Of a stretch of 64,000 nt of DNA, positions 32,255 through 40,837 are shown in pieces (the first letter of the stretch is position 1; each line of letters opens with the position of its first letter). Location of the stretch: positions 1-64,000 of the forward strand of contig NZ_JADYTL010000009.1 of assembly GCF_021531055.1 (NCBI RefSeq), in the 5' to 3' direction. The position numbers and the translations under genes were made by a program. The notes under the pieces are model-generated. The model saw only the letters and a program-made list of their open reading frames with translations, ran no database searches and was not told the origin of the DNA. This stretch comes from Collinsella tanakaei (GTDB taxonomy: Bacteria; Actinomycetota; Coriobacteriia; Coriobacteriales; Coriobacteriaceae).

Positions 32255-33000
32255 CGGACGCTCCAACGATAGCCGACGCCCCACACGGTCTCGATGGGAT
32301 CGACGCCACAGCCCGCCTCGGCGAATTTCTTGCGGATCCTGCGGATGTGCTCGCGCACGATCGCCGGGTCGCCCTCCGCGTTCCATCCCCATACCTGCTC
32401 GTAGATGAAGGTGCGGTCGTACACGCGCCCGGGCTTTTTGCTGAGCAACGCCGCAATGTCGAACTCGGTGCGCGTCAGATCGAGGCGCACGGGCTCCTTG
32501 GCGCGATCCTGCTCGGACTCGCGCACGCCCGAGATCTCGACGGTGCGCCGCGCGTAATCAATGGCGATGCAGTCGCCAAACCACACGTGCGCCGTGCGGT
32601 CCTCGCCGCGACGCAACTCGCGCGTCAGGTGCGCACGCACGCGACTGCCGAGCACCTGGAGCGAAAACGGCTTGAGCACGTAGTCGTCGCCACCCGACGC
32701 GAAACCGTCGAGCTGATCGGCGTCCTCCACGCGCGCCGTCAGGAAGATGATCGGGCACGTGAGGCGCTTGCGGATGAGACGGCACGCCTCGAAGCCGTCC
32801 ATGCCCGGCATGTTGACGTCGAGCAGCACGAGGTCGATTCGCGGCAGCCGCCCACGCTCACTGTCCTCGGCCGCCTCGATGGCATCCGCGCCGCTGCCGG
32901 CGACGGTCGTGCGGAAACCTTCCATGCGGAAGTAATCGTCCAGCATGGAGGCGATCGCCTGCTCGTCATCGACGATCAGCAGATGGGCATCCTGGTTCAC
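32251..33000 (-). CDS. OmpR/PhoB-family response regulator
   Basis: The 249-aa protein starts at a GTG with GGAGG upstream. The receiver domain has the acidic pair in LLIVDDEQ, the phospho-acceptor Asp in LVLLDVNMPGMDG and the conserved Lys in VLKPFSL. The C-terminal winged helix includes LTRTEFDIAALLSKKPGRVY and REHIRRIRKKF, ending at GYRWSVR. It is the first gene of a two-gene operon with the sensor kinase. The 335 bp upstream hold the divergent promoters of this operon and of the next gene. Confidence 0.95.
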   Translation of the reverse strand: MNQDAHLLIVDDEQAIASMLDDYFRMEGFRTTVAGSGADAIEAAEDSERGRLPRIDLVLLDVNMPGMDGFEACRLIRKRLTCPIIFLTARVEDADQLDGFASGGDDYVLKPFSLQVLGSRVRAHLTRELRRGEDRTAHVWFGDCIAIDYARRTVEISGVRESEQDRAKEPVRLDLTRTEFDIAALLSKKPGRVYDRTFIYEQVWGWNAEGDPAIVREHIRRIRKKFAEAGCGVDPIETVWGVGYRWSVR

Positions 33001-33335
33001 GGTGGCCTCCGTTCTTGTTTCCTGTCGTATCCCATGCTCATGGTGGCAGCACGGTGTCAACTTTCTTCCTACGCTGCTCGTAATGCTCGGTACGCCTCGA
33101 CGTCGGGCACCCAAATCGAGAGGACTGTCGCGGCCCTGAAACTCGGATACCCCGCCGGCACGCGACCCATGCGGTCCATGCGGGCCGCACATCGATTCTT
33201 TGTTGAAGTCGTTGCGGGAAGGGGGCTGGTCGGCACAACGGACGGCGCGACTTGTTACACTATAGATTCGATACATTACGCGCATCCGCGCTGCATGAAC
33301 GCGCGGACCTTCCATTCATGTGGAAAGAGGTTTCC

Positions 33336-34241
33336 ATGGATCCTATCGTCAAGGGTATGCAGGGCCCCGCCGTCGAGGACGTCCAGTCCCGCCTCACCCG
33401 ACTGGACTTCTCCATCGAGCCCGCGGAGCTCGAAGGCAAGCTCTTCGGCGACAGCACCGCCCAGGCAGTCAGGGCGTTTCGCGCCGACAACGACCTGATG
33501 CCGGGCGACGAAGTCGATTCGGCCTGCTGGTCGGCGCTGGTCGATGCGTCCTATCGCCTCGGCGACCGCACGCTGTACCTGCGCCTGCCCAATTTCCACG
33601 GGGCCGATGTCCACGCCCTGCAGCAGGCGCTCAACGTGCTGGGATTCGCCTGCGGCAGCGATGACGGCTACTTCGGTCCGCATACCGAGGCCGCGCTCCA
33701 GCAGTTCCAGGAGAACGTCGGCCTGTTTGCCGACGGCATGGCATTCCAGGACACCTTCGCCTACATCGAGCGCCTGCGTCATGTGTGGGAGGGCAAGCCC
33801 TCCATCGTCGAGGCCGAGGAGCGCATCGGCTTCGCCCGCGCCGCCGAGGTGCTGGAAAAGAACCGTATCGCCGTGTGCGGCGATGATCCCATCGCGCGCG
33901 CCGTCGCGTCGCGCATGTGGAACATCGCGCAAGCGACGACCGAATCGAGTGGCATGGTCCTGTGCGACGCCGAGGCGCCCGCCGACATGGACCTGGTCCT
34001 CGAACTGGCGAGCAGCAGCCTGCCCGAGGACGCCGCGCCCACGCCCACGATCGTGCTCGCCGAGTGTAACAACCTCACCAAGCGCCTGGCGACGGCGTTC
34101 GCGGCCGCAAAGCACAAGCCCGCGAAGATCCGCATCGAGCTCACGGGGATCACGGACTATAACGGCCAGTTCACCTCGAGTGACGCCCAGACGCTCGCGA
34201 TTCGCCTGCTCGACGGCGTTTGCGCGGCGCTGAACGATTAG
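33336..34241 (+). CDS. CwlM-like cytoplasmic peptidoglycan-binding-domain protein
   Basis: The 301-aa protein starts after GAAAGAGG. It has two PG_binding_1 repeats: the first includes VQSRLTRLDF and DSTAQAVRAFRADN; the second includes ALQQALNVLGFACGSDDGYF followed by TEAALQQFQEN. The C-terminal part (about 165-301) looks like a reduced Amidase_3 fold with IVLAECNNLTKRLA but without clear zinc-binding histidines. There is no signal peptide or membrane helix. This layout matches actinobacterial CwlM, which is cytoplasmic, is phosphorylated by PknB and activates MurA; that role here is inferred. Confidence 0.75.
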   Translation: MDPIVKGMQGPAVEDVQSRLTRLDFSIEPAELEGKLFGDSTAQAVRAFRADNDLMPGDEVDSACWSALVDASYRLGDRTLYLRLPNFHGADVHALQQALNVLGFACGSDDGYFGPHTEAALQQFQENVGLFADGMAFQDTFAYIERLRHVWEGKPSIVEAEERIGFARAAEVLEKNRIAVCGDDPIARAVASRMWNIAQATTESSGMVLCDAEAPADMDLVLELASSSLPEDAAPTPTIVLAECNNLTKRLATAFAAAKHKPAKIRIELTGITDYNGQFTSSDAQTLAIRLLDGVCAALND

Positions 34242-34286
34242 GTACACTTGTTGAGCCGACCGGGGCATATGCTCCGGCGCAGCATT

Positions 34287-34360
34287 TGGGGCATCGTCCA
34301 GCGGCAGGACCCCGGTTTTTGGTGCCGGTTACGGGGGTTCGAATCCCTCTGCCCCAGCCA
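34287..34360 (+). tRNA. tRNA-Gln (UUG anticodon)
   Basis: The 74-nt sequence folds as a cloverleaf: acceptor TGGGGCA with TGCCCCA, D-arm GTCC/GGAC, anticodon stem CCGGT with GCCGG, loop TTTTGGT giving anticodon TTG, and T-arm GGGGG-TTCGAAT-CCCTC. The CCA end is encoded. Its last 25 bases form part of a much longer perfect palindrome with the DNA downstream. Confidence 0.96.
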
Positions 34361-34438
34361 TAGGCGATAAAAGAAGGCCAGCGGTATATCCGCTGGCCTT
34401 CTTTTATCGCCTATGGCTGGGGCAGAGGGATTCGAACC
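34336..34438. repeat. 49-bp-arm perfect palindrome covering the tRNA-Gln 3' end
   Basis: The left arm (34336-34384) runs from the T-loop of tRNA-Gln through its CCA end and the downstream terminator stem. The right arm (34390-34438) is its exact reverse complement; the loop is TATAT. The right arm therefore holds an inverted copy of the tRNA 3' end (from GGCTGGGG to TTCGAACC). The central part, AAAAGAAGGCCAGCGG and its complement, is the tRNA terminator. The remaining 360 bp up to the next gene show no convincing feature. Confidence 0.95.
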
Positions 34439-34800
34439 GAAGGGGCCTCATGCTGTGCAAAGCGCGCGACGATTGCTCGTGATCCGCATTGTGGTCACGA
34501 GACAACGATTACTGAAAGGCAGAGGCACCGAAAACAGCCCGCCACTACTTGAGCGCACATCGATCCTGCGGAAACGTCGGCTGCCAAGACATCGCCGCCC
34601 CGGCCAATCCCTCATCGAACCTCCAATAGCGCCCAATTCGGACTCAATCTGACAGGAAACGTGCTCTCGTGACCATCAGTGCGAAAACGAACGCATCTGC
34701 CCGCCCATCGACCTCGATTCTGCACGCGGCGCGCCAAGATCGGTCCCCTCTCGCGCATACCCGACCGACATCCCATCTATGGAGCGGTCCGAACCTCCAG

Positions 34801-36417
34801 CTAACTGTTCAGCAGGCGATCGACGGCGCCGTGGCTCGAGCGACGGAAATCCTCGCTGGTCAGCACCTCCTGCGGGATCCTGATGTTATCGTGCAGCGCG
34901 CGGCGGAACGGAATCCGCAGCGACACGGGCAGATCCTTGACCAAGCGCGCGAAATCGCGCGGGCGCTCCTGGTTGTCGGCCGCGCTCTCGCGATCGTTGC
35001 CCTGCTGCTGCACGTGCGCACGGTTCGCCGCGAACATCGCGCGGTACATACCCGCATGCAAGCGGATCTCGATCACATTCACCTCGCGAGCCCGCTCGAC
35101 GAGCCGCGCGCCCTCGCGGTCGACGTCGCCCGCGTAGTACACATACGGAAAACCGTATCCGATATCGTTCAGGTAGTCGTCCAGCGCATGCGCGATGCAC
35201 ACGTTGTGGCCGGCGCCGAAGATCACGCCGCCGATCCGCTTGCCGAACAGGCGCACGCTCCGGCGTCCTTTGAGCAGCGCCACGATCTCCTCGTAGGTAT
35301 CGATGTTCTCCACCACGATGAACGGCTGATCGGCGCCGAGACCGTAAAAGCCCTGCAGCGGCGGCGTCTGGTTCGAGGCGATCCGCAGCACGTTGGGACT
35401 GATGCCCTTGGCGGTGAGCCGACGCATCAGGCGGTCGCCGCGCTTGCCCTCGAGCGCCTTCTCGTCGTCGAAGATCTGGTAGGCGCGCTGCCTGCGCGAA
35501 GCGTACGGGACCGTCTCGCCCTTGTGCGCCTCGAGCCACATCCGCACGCGCGCCACATCGTCGGGCTTTGCCGGCTGCTCGGCGGGCCGCTTGGCCGTGC
35601 CCACCTTGGCGGTCTTGCTCGGCACGGGAACCTTTACCACGCGCTCACGAAGCGACGCCACGGCGCCCAGGCCGCGCTTGATGACGGCAAGGCCACGCGG
35701 GCGGAACTCATCGCGGCGCATATCGGCCTTCGATGCGCGCTCGCCCGCAACGGGCTTCTGCGAAGCGCGCGTGGCCAAGGGCTCGGCGGTGCAGTGCTCA
35801 CGGTCCTTGCGTGCAGGCCGATGCCTACGCTCGCGGCGCTCGCGCGTCCGGCCCTCGCGCTTGCCACGCGCAGATGCAGGCGCCGTCGAATCGGCATCTC
35901 GACGGGCATCGGCGGCCGCAGCGGTGGCGTCCGCCGCATCCTCGGCTTGCGGAGCATCCTCCACCGCATCGGCCTTCGCACGGCGCACGGAATCGTCGCC
36001 CCCATCCGCTTGGGTGCCTTTCGTTCCGGCAGTCCGGTCCGTCTCGACGGCGTCATCGGCATCCTCGTCTGCCTGCTCGGCACGAAGCGCCTCGAGCACC
36101 GCATCCGCATCGATGCCCGCCACGTCGAGGCTTATCCCGTACGGCCCGAACTCATCGCGTCCGAGCTGGACGATCAACCCCTCGCTCGCCAGGGTCTCGC
36201 GCATCTCGTCGACCCGCTCGGGCCCGCGCAGCGACTTGAGCACCCGATCGAGTGCCCCGCGCTTGATCTTGAGCTCCTTGCGCTCGAGCAGCGCGAGCGC
36301 CAGCACCGAGCACTGCTTCTCGTTGACGCCCAGCCGCTCGTTGAGCCACGACGCCAGCGCGCTCACGGTTTCGGGACTATCGGAAATCAGGACACGCCTC
36401 AACGCGGGCACCTCCAT
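34801..36417 (-). CDS. Toprim-domain protein resembling the C-terminus of JetD (DUF2220-like)
   Basis: The protein of about 538 aa has three parts. An N-terminal helical region includes LASWLNERLGVNEKQCSVLA. A long Ala/Asp/Arg-rich linker covers about 120-290. The C-terminal domain (about 300-538) has PFIVVENIDTYEEI, a glycine loop GGVIFGAGHNVCIAH and VYYAGDVDREG. The Glu plus Asp-x-Asp set is the Toprim signature, and the order resembles the JetD subunit of Wadjet plasmid-defence systems. No JetA, JetB or JetC gene is near. The start is uncertain: ATG at 36417, ATG at 36459, or a TTG a few codons downstream behind GGAGG. Confidence 0.7.
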   Translation of the reverse strand: MEVPALRRVLISDSPETVSALASWLNERLGVNEKQCSVLALALLERKELKIKRGALDRVLKSLRGPERVDEMRETLASEGLIVQLGRDEFGPYGISLDVAGIDADAVLEALRAEQADEDADDAVETDRTAGTKGTQADGGDDSVRRAKADAVEDAPQAEDAADATAAAADARRDADSTAPASARGKREGRTRERRERRHRPARKDREHCTAEPLATRASQKPVAGERASKADMRRDEFRPRGLAVIKRGLGAVASLRERVVKVPVPSKTAKVGTAKRPAEQPAKPDDVARVRMWLEAHKGETVPYASRRQRAYQIFDDEKALEGKRGDRLMRRLTAKGISPNVLRIASNQTPPLQGFYGLGADQPFIVVENIDTYEEIVALLKGRRSVRLFGKRIGGVIFGAGHNVCIAHALDDYLNDIGYGFPYVYYAGDVDREGARLVERAREVNVIEIRLHAGMYRAMFAANRAHVQQQGNDRESAADNQERPRDFARLVKDLPVSLRIPFRRALHDNIRIPQEVLTSEDFRRSSHGAVDRLLNS

Positions 36418-36519
36418 AGCAGGGCGCCCGCATCGTCGGCGGGCGCCTCGAACGTTCATTCAGCGCCTTGCATCGTAGCACACACGACGTCACGGCAGCC
36501 GAGGCATCGGACCACGAGG

Positions 36520-36575
36520 CCCGCGCCGCACACCCGCTGCGAAAAATCGTCGGACGCGATTTCTCATGGCGCCGC
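36520..36575. repeat. Dispersed hairpin repeat, copy 1
   Basis: It begins CCCGCGCCGCACACCCG and continues with a GCGAAAAATCGTC hairpin half. A second copy with the same first 17 bases lies at 40712-40758. The 324-bp gap that holds copy 1 otherwise contains an AT-rich promoter region (36595-36670) for the symporter. Confidence 0.6.
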
Positions 36576-36783
36576 ACCGAGAGACGATGCTTTACGCCCT
36601 CATATTATTAGTTTCACTTATGTCTATATATGTTATTTAAAATTGAGTTTATATACTCCGAAATCTAGTCTTGAATCGACGAAGCGAATGCCTGGATGGC
36701 GAAACGGAAAGAGGTGCTTGAGACGATTCATCTATCGGGCAGTTCGCATTTTCAGTACGGTAAAGACTAGGGGAGGTTCAACA

Positions 36784-38007
36784 ATGCTTGCGTTCATAAA
36801 GAAGATCCCGTTGTTCCACAAGATCATGATCGGCTTCGCCCTCGGTATCATCGTGGGCATGATCATGGGGCCGGCCGCTTCGATGTTCGAGTTCCTCGGC
36901 ACCATCATGATCAACCTGCTTCAGGTGGTCGTCGCACCGCTGATCATGTGCCTGATGATCTCGACCATCGGCAGCGTGACCGACATGCGGTCGTTCGGCG
37001 GCATCGCCATCAAGACGATCATCAACTACACCGTGATGATGCTCATCGCCATTGCACTCGGTCTAGGCATGGCGCTGCTGCTCAACGTCGGCGAAGGTGC
37101 CAACATCGACGTCGGGGCCCTCACCGCGGCGGAAGAGACCGAGGTTTCGTTCGTCGACACGATCGTCAACATGGTCCCGAGCAATATCTTCAACGCACTC
37201 GCCACCGACCAGCTCATCCAGGTGATCGTCTTCTCGCTCATCTTCGCCTACTGCTGCACCAAGATCGGCGAGCCCGGCCAGAAGATCATCAACGTGTTCA
37301 CCACGCTCGCGGACATCATGAAGAACTTCGTGAACGTCGTGCTGAGCGTCACCCCCATCGGCGTGTTCGGCCTCATGGCCAACGTCATCGGCAACAACGG
37401 CATCTCGATCATCATCCCCTACGCCAAGGTGCTCGCAGCCGTCTACATCGCCTGCTTCATCCAGACGGTCGTGGTCCACACCGGCATCATCGGGTTCCTC
37501 ATCTGCAAAATCAATCCCAAGAAGTTCCTGCTGTCCTGCAAGGAATCCATGACCTTCGCGTTCGCCACGTGCTCCAGCGTCGCCACCATCCCGCTCGCCC
37601 TTCAGGCCACCCGTCGACTGGGCGTGCCCGAGCGCATCGGTAACTTCATCATCACCATCGGATCGAATATGAGCATGGACGGCATCTGCATCTATCAGGG
37701 CGTCGCCGTCGTATTCGCCTCGCAGGTCTTCGGCATCGACCTTACCATCCCCCAGTACATCATGGTCATGCTCACCTCGACGCTCGCGTCCCTCGGTGTC
37801 GCCGGCGTTCCCGGCTCCGGCCTGATCGTCCTGACCATCGTGCTGCGTACCGTCGGCCTTCCGCTCGAAGCCGTCGGCATCCTCGCGGGCGTCGACCGCC
37901 TGCTCAACATGGGCCGAATCATCCCCAACGTGACGGCGGATATCGCAACCTCCTGCATCGTCTCCAAGTTCGAAGGTGGCTTGGAACCGGTCTCCGAAAC
38001 CGACTAG
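36784..38007 (+). CDS. Dicarboxylate/amino acid:cation symporter (DAACS family)
   Basis: The 407-aa transporter starts after GGGGAGG. It has the DctA/GltP marks: the serine-rich re-entrant loop FATCSSVATIPLAL, the TM7 motif ITIGSNMSMDGICIYQG and the HP2 loop LGVAGVPGSGLIVL. About eight membrane helices are visible. The usual NMDGT is SMDGI here, so substrate choice may differ from the C4-dicarboxylate and glutamate carriers. It is convergent with the LysR gene and sits next to a UxaA-type dehydratase, so a sugar diacid or other hydroxy-dicarboxylate is possible. Confidence 0.93.
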   Translation: MLAFIKKIPLFHKIMIGFALGIIVGMIMGPAASMFEFLGTIMINLLQVVVAPLIMCLMISTIGSVTDMRSFGGIAIKTIINYTVMMLIAIALGLGMALLLNVGEGANIDVGALTAAEETEVSFVDTIVNMVPSNIFNALATDQLIQVIVFSLIFAYCCTKIGEPGQKIINVFTTLADIMKNFVNVVLSVTPIGVFGLMANVIGNNGISIIIPYAKVLAAVYIACFIQTVVVHTGIIGFLICKINPKKFLLSCKESMTFAFATCSSVATIPLALQATRRLGVPERIGNFIITIGSNMSMDGICIYQGVAVVFASQVFGIDLTIPQYIMVMLTSTLASLGVAGVPGSGLIVLTIVLRTVGLPLEAVGILAGVDRLLNMGRIIPNVTADIATSCIVSKFEGGLEPVSETD

Positions 38008-38040
38008 CACGAACTCGGTAACAACCAGCTCCCTTTTCCC

Positions 38041-38082
38041 GAAGGGTCGCCTAAGCACGCATCGTGTTCATGGCGACCCTTC
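38041..38082. terminator. Bidirectional hairpin between symporter and LysR gene
   Basis: GAAGGGTCGCC (38041-38051) pairs perfectly with GGCGACCCTTC (38072-38082). It lies between convergent genes; T-runs are weak. Confidence 0.6.
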
Positions 38083-38086
38083 GCCA

Positions 38087-39025
38087 TTACAGGCCCCACT
38101 CGAGGACGTGGTCCACAAGCTTACGAACCGACACGGGCACGTAGGCGTCTTTCGGAAGCAGAATGTAAAACGTCCTTTTGGCCAGCGCGCTCGCAAGCGG
38201 ATAGAACAGCAGCGAATCGCTATGGACATCCACGATCCGATCGCTGACGAATGTCGCGCCCATACCGGCCTCCGCCAGATGGAACGCGGTGACCAGCTGG
38301 TTGAGCTCCATCTTTATGACAGGCTCGACCTGGACCTCCTTGAACATCCCCCATGCTCGATCATGCAGGTTGTTGCCTCGACGAAGCAAGATGATCGGCA
38401 GCTCGGCGAATGCATCGAGACCGATTCTTTTCAGCCATGGATCGAGATGCTCGCCGCGGACAACCTGCTCGGCCGTCAAGGCGAAAGATCCGTATCGCTC
38501 GTTTATCGGATCGCTTGCCGGCACGGCGAGCAACACGTGGTCGACGAACATCTCATAGCGCGGAAAATCGCGCACCAGTTCCGGGTCGCAATTGAACGTC
38601 ACGTCGATGCTGCGATCGGCGAGCATCTGCGCGACGGAGCGAGCGCTGCTCTCCTTGATCTGAAGCTCGATACCGGGATATCGACGGCTGAAGTCCGCGA
38701 GGACTTCGGGCAGGATGTAGGCGTTCAGGTAATGGGTTCCGCCGATACACACGGAACCGGTCGATAGGTTCTTGATATCGTCGAATTTCTGCTGCTGCTC
38801 TCGTTCGAGCTGCAGCTCCTTTTGCGCCGTCTCGATATAGATCTCTCCCGCGTCGGTCAAGCACAGCGGTTTGCGCTTGCGATCGAACAACGGCATGCCG
38901 ATACGCTCCTCGAGCTTGCGGACGGCGATGCTCAAAGCGGGCTGCGTCAGGTACAGCTTCTTCGCAGCCTTCGAGAAGCTGCCTTCCTGCCAGATGGTGT
39001 AGACGTAGAGCATCTCCGGACTCAT
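38087..39025 (-). CDS. LysR-family transcriptional regulator
   Basis: The 312-aa protein has the N-terminal winged helix-turn-helix (GSFSKAAKKLYLTQPALSIA, RKLEERIG) and the type 2 periplasmic-binding effector domain with GSVCIGGTHYL and LPIILLRRGN. I prefer the ATG at 39025 because GGGGG lies 6-7 nt before it; an ATG two codons upstream is the alternative. It is divergent from the UxaA-type dehydratase and convergent with the symporter, so it probably controls both. The 138-bp intergenic region is AT-rich and contains T-N11-A-type half sites. Confidence 0.93.
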   Translation of the reverse strand: MSPEMLYVYTIWQEGSFSKAAKKLYLTQPALSIAVRKLEERIGMPLFDRKRKPLCLTDAGEIYIETAQKELQLEREQQQKFDDIKNLSTGSVCIGGTHYLNAYILPEVLADFSRRYPGIELQIKESSARSVAQMLADRSIDVTFNCDPELVRDFPRYEMFVDHVLLAVPASDPINERYGSFALTAEQVVRGEHLDPWLKRIGLDAFAELPIILLRRGNNLHDRAWGMFKEVQVEPVIKMELNQLVTAFHLAEAGMGATFVSDRIVDVHSDSLLFYPLASALAKRTFYILLPKDAYVPVSVRKLVDHVLEWGL

Positions 39026-39163
39026 GGCCATCCCCCATACTATAAGCTCGAATTATGACTCCATTGAATACATAAATTAGATTATATACCAGAGCGATGC
39101 TACGGTGAAGTCACCAGATGGCAGCACCCATCACGGGGTGCAGGAAAGGACGGAGGTCGCCTC

Positions 39164-40666
39164 ATGGAAGTCAATGCGCTGATGATGGATCCCACCGATA
39201 ACGTCGTGACATGCGTCAAGGATATCGCCGCCGGCGAAACGGTCGTCTATCGTCGTGAGGACGAGATGCGGACGCTCGTCGCGGTGCAGGACATCCCGTC
39301 GTGTCATAAGGTCGCGCTTGCAGATCTCGACGAGGGATCCGATGTGCTCAAGTACGGAGAACTGATCGGCCGCACCACATGCAAGATCGCGCAGGGCGGC
39401 CTCGTGAACCACGAGAACATCTACAGCGTTCCGCGCGACTACGACAGCGAGCTGGTCGAAGAGACCGACGAGGAGCTGCCCGAATTCAAGGCGACGAAGA
39501 GCGGCCTGAAGTTCTGGGGATATCGTCGCTCCGAAGGGCGTCCCGGCATCCGCAACCATGTGCTCATCCTTCCCACCTGCGCATGCGGCAGCGAGAGCTC
39601 GCGTATCGTGGCAAGCCAGGTTCGCGGCGCCGTCAACATCGTCTTCAACACAGGCTGCTCGGATGTTGCCGCCAACACCGCCATGTCGCAGAAGGTCCTG
39701 ACCGGCTTCGCCTGCAACCCCAACGTATACGGTGTGGTTATCATCGGACTCGGCTGCGAGACGGTCGGCCACAAGCAGCTGCGCGAGAAGATTCAGGGTA
39801 TGACCTCCAAGCCCGTCGTATCCTTCGGTATCCAGGAGGAGGGCGGCACCCTCAAGACGATCGAGAAGGCGGTCCGCGCCGCGCGCGAAATGGCTGCCGA
39901 AGCAGGCGAACAGCAAAAGGAGCTATTCGACATCTCCGAGCTGTTCTTGGGCATCGAGTGCGGTGGCTCCGACGCGACCTCCGGCATCGGCAGCAACCCG
40001 GCGGTCGGCGAGCTGAGCGATCTTTTGGTCGATTACGGTGCCACCAGCATGATGAGCGAGTCGATCGAGTGGATCGGCGCCGAGCATGTCGTGGCGAAGC
40101 GCGGCGCCACGCCCAAGATCCATAACCAGATCATCGAGGTGTGCCGTGCCTACGAGGAGCATCTTGCCGCTGCGGGCCAGGACTGCCGCGCCGGCCAGCC
40201 CACGCCCGGCAACAAGGCAGGCGGCCTGTCGACCATCGACGAGAAGAGCCTCGGCTGCATTCGCAAGGGCGGTGTGCGCCCCATCCGCGAGGTGCTCGAA
40301 CAGGCCGAGCGCCCCACGCAGCAGGGTGCCCTGGTGATGGACACCGCCGGCTACGACATCTCGTCCGTGACGTCGATGGTTGCCGGCGGCTGCCAGGCGG
40401 TCATCTTCACCACCGGCCGTGGAACACCCACCGGCAATGCCATCGTCCCGGTCGTCAAGGTCACGGCGAACGAGTGGACCTACCAGCACATGGAAGACAA
40501 TATGGACGTCGACCTCTCCGCGGTGGTGCGTGGCGAGAAGACCGCGCATGAGATGGGCGCCGAGCTGCTCGACGAGATCGTCGCGATCAGCAACGGCAAG
40601 CTTACCAAGGCCGAAGCCTACGGTTTCTCCGATATCGCCGTCGATCATGTCTGCCGCTTCGTGTAA
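39164..40666 (+). CDS. UxaA-family dehydratase (altronate/galactarate type), SAF and catalytic domains fused
   Basis: The 500-aa product has an N-terminal SAF domain (about 1-90, with DIPSCHKVALADLDEGSDVL and KYGELIG) and a C-terminal UxaA/GarD catalytic domain (about 115-500) with GYRRSEGRPGIRNHVLILPT, GLGCETVG, GIECGGSDATSGI and VMDTAGYDISSVTSMVAGG. Conserved Cys residues (TCACG, NTGCSD, GCETV, ECGGSD) would hold metal. Relatives dehydrate D-altronate or D-galactarate; sulfolactate lyase is also in the family. With a DAACS symporter nearby, a diacid such as galactarate is plausible but unproven. Confidence 0.88.
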   Translation: MEVNALMMDPTDNVVTCVKDIAAGETVVYRREDEMRTLVAVQDIPSCHKVALADLDEGSDVLKYGELIGRTTCKIAQGGLVNHENIYSVPRDYDSELVEETDEELPEFKATKSGLKFWGYRRSEGRPGIRNHVLILPTCACGSESSRIVASQVRGAVNIVFNTGCSDVAANTAMSQKVLTGFACNPNVYGVVIIGLGCETVGHKQLREKIQGMTSKPVVSFGIQEEGGTLKTIEKAVRAAREMAAEAGEQQKELFDISELFLGIECGGSDATSGIGSNPAVGELSDLLVDYGATSMMSESIEWIGAEHVVAKRGATPKIHNQIIEVCRAYEEHLAAAGQDCRAGQPTPGNKAGGLSTIDEKSLGCIRKGGVRPIREVLEQAERPTQQGALVMDTAGYDISSVTSMVAGGCQAVIFTTGRGTPTGNAIVPVVKVTANEWTYQHMEDNMDVDLSAVVRGEKTAHEMGAELLDEIVAISNGKLTKAEAYGFSDIAVDHVCRFV

Positions 40667-40711
40667 TCCGAGATTCCGATAGACGAAACGCGGCGCGAGC
40701 TATATACCGGG

Positions 40712-40758
40712 CCCGCGCCGCACACCCGATGTGAAAACGTCAGACACGTTTTCACATC
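40712..40758. repeat. Dispersed hairpin repeat, copy 2
   Basis: It starts CCCGCGCCGCACACCCG as in copy 1 and ends in a 13-bp-arm hairpin (GATGTGAAAACGT at 40728-40740 and its complement at 40746-40758). Confidence 0.65.
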
Positions 40759-40792
40759 AAACGGGGCGCCCCGCCATGGGGACGCCCCGTTT
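40759..40792. terminator. Hairpin between convergent dehydratase and cstA
   Basis: AAACGGGGCG (40759-40768) pairs with CGCCCCGTTT (40783-40792). It probably ends one or both convergent transcripts. Confidence 0.6.
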
Positions 40793-40837
40793 CGCACATG
40801 GGGTTATGTGAAAAACGCCTGACGCGCTATCACGCAG

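Noticed and set aside
34361-34440. Integrase attachment site (attR) after tRNA-Gln
   Set aside because: The tRNA 3' copy is inverted and adjoins the tRNA, whereas attachment repeats are direct and flank an insertion; no integrase gene is next to it.
34413-34652. 79-codon frame after tRNA-Gln
   Set aside because: It begins inside the inverted tRNA copy and has no protein-like pattern or ribosome binding site.
36690-36770. tRNA-Leu-like start (GCCTGGATGGCGAAACGG)
   Set aside because: No matching acceptor 3' strand, T-arm or anticodon stem follows.
34669-38007. A 1112-codon plus-strand open frame that ends with the symporter
   Set aside because: Its first 700 codons are antisense to the Toprim gene and low in protein-like pattern; only the part from the ATG at 36784, which has GGGGAGG, is a real transporter.
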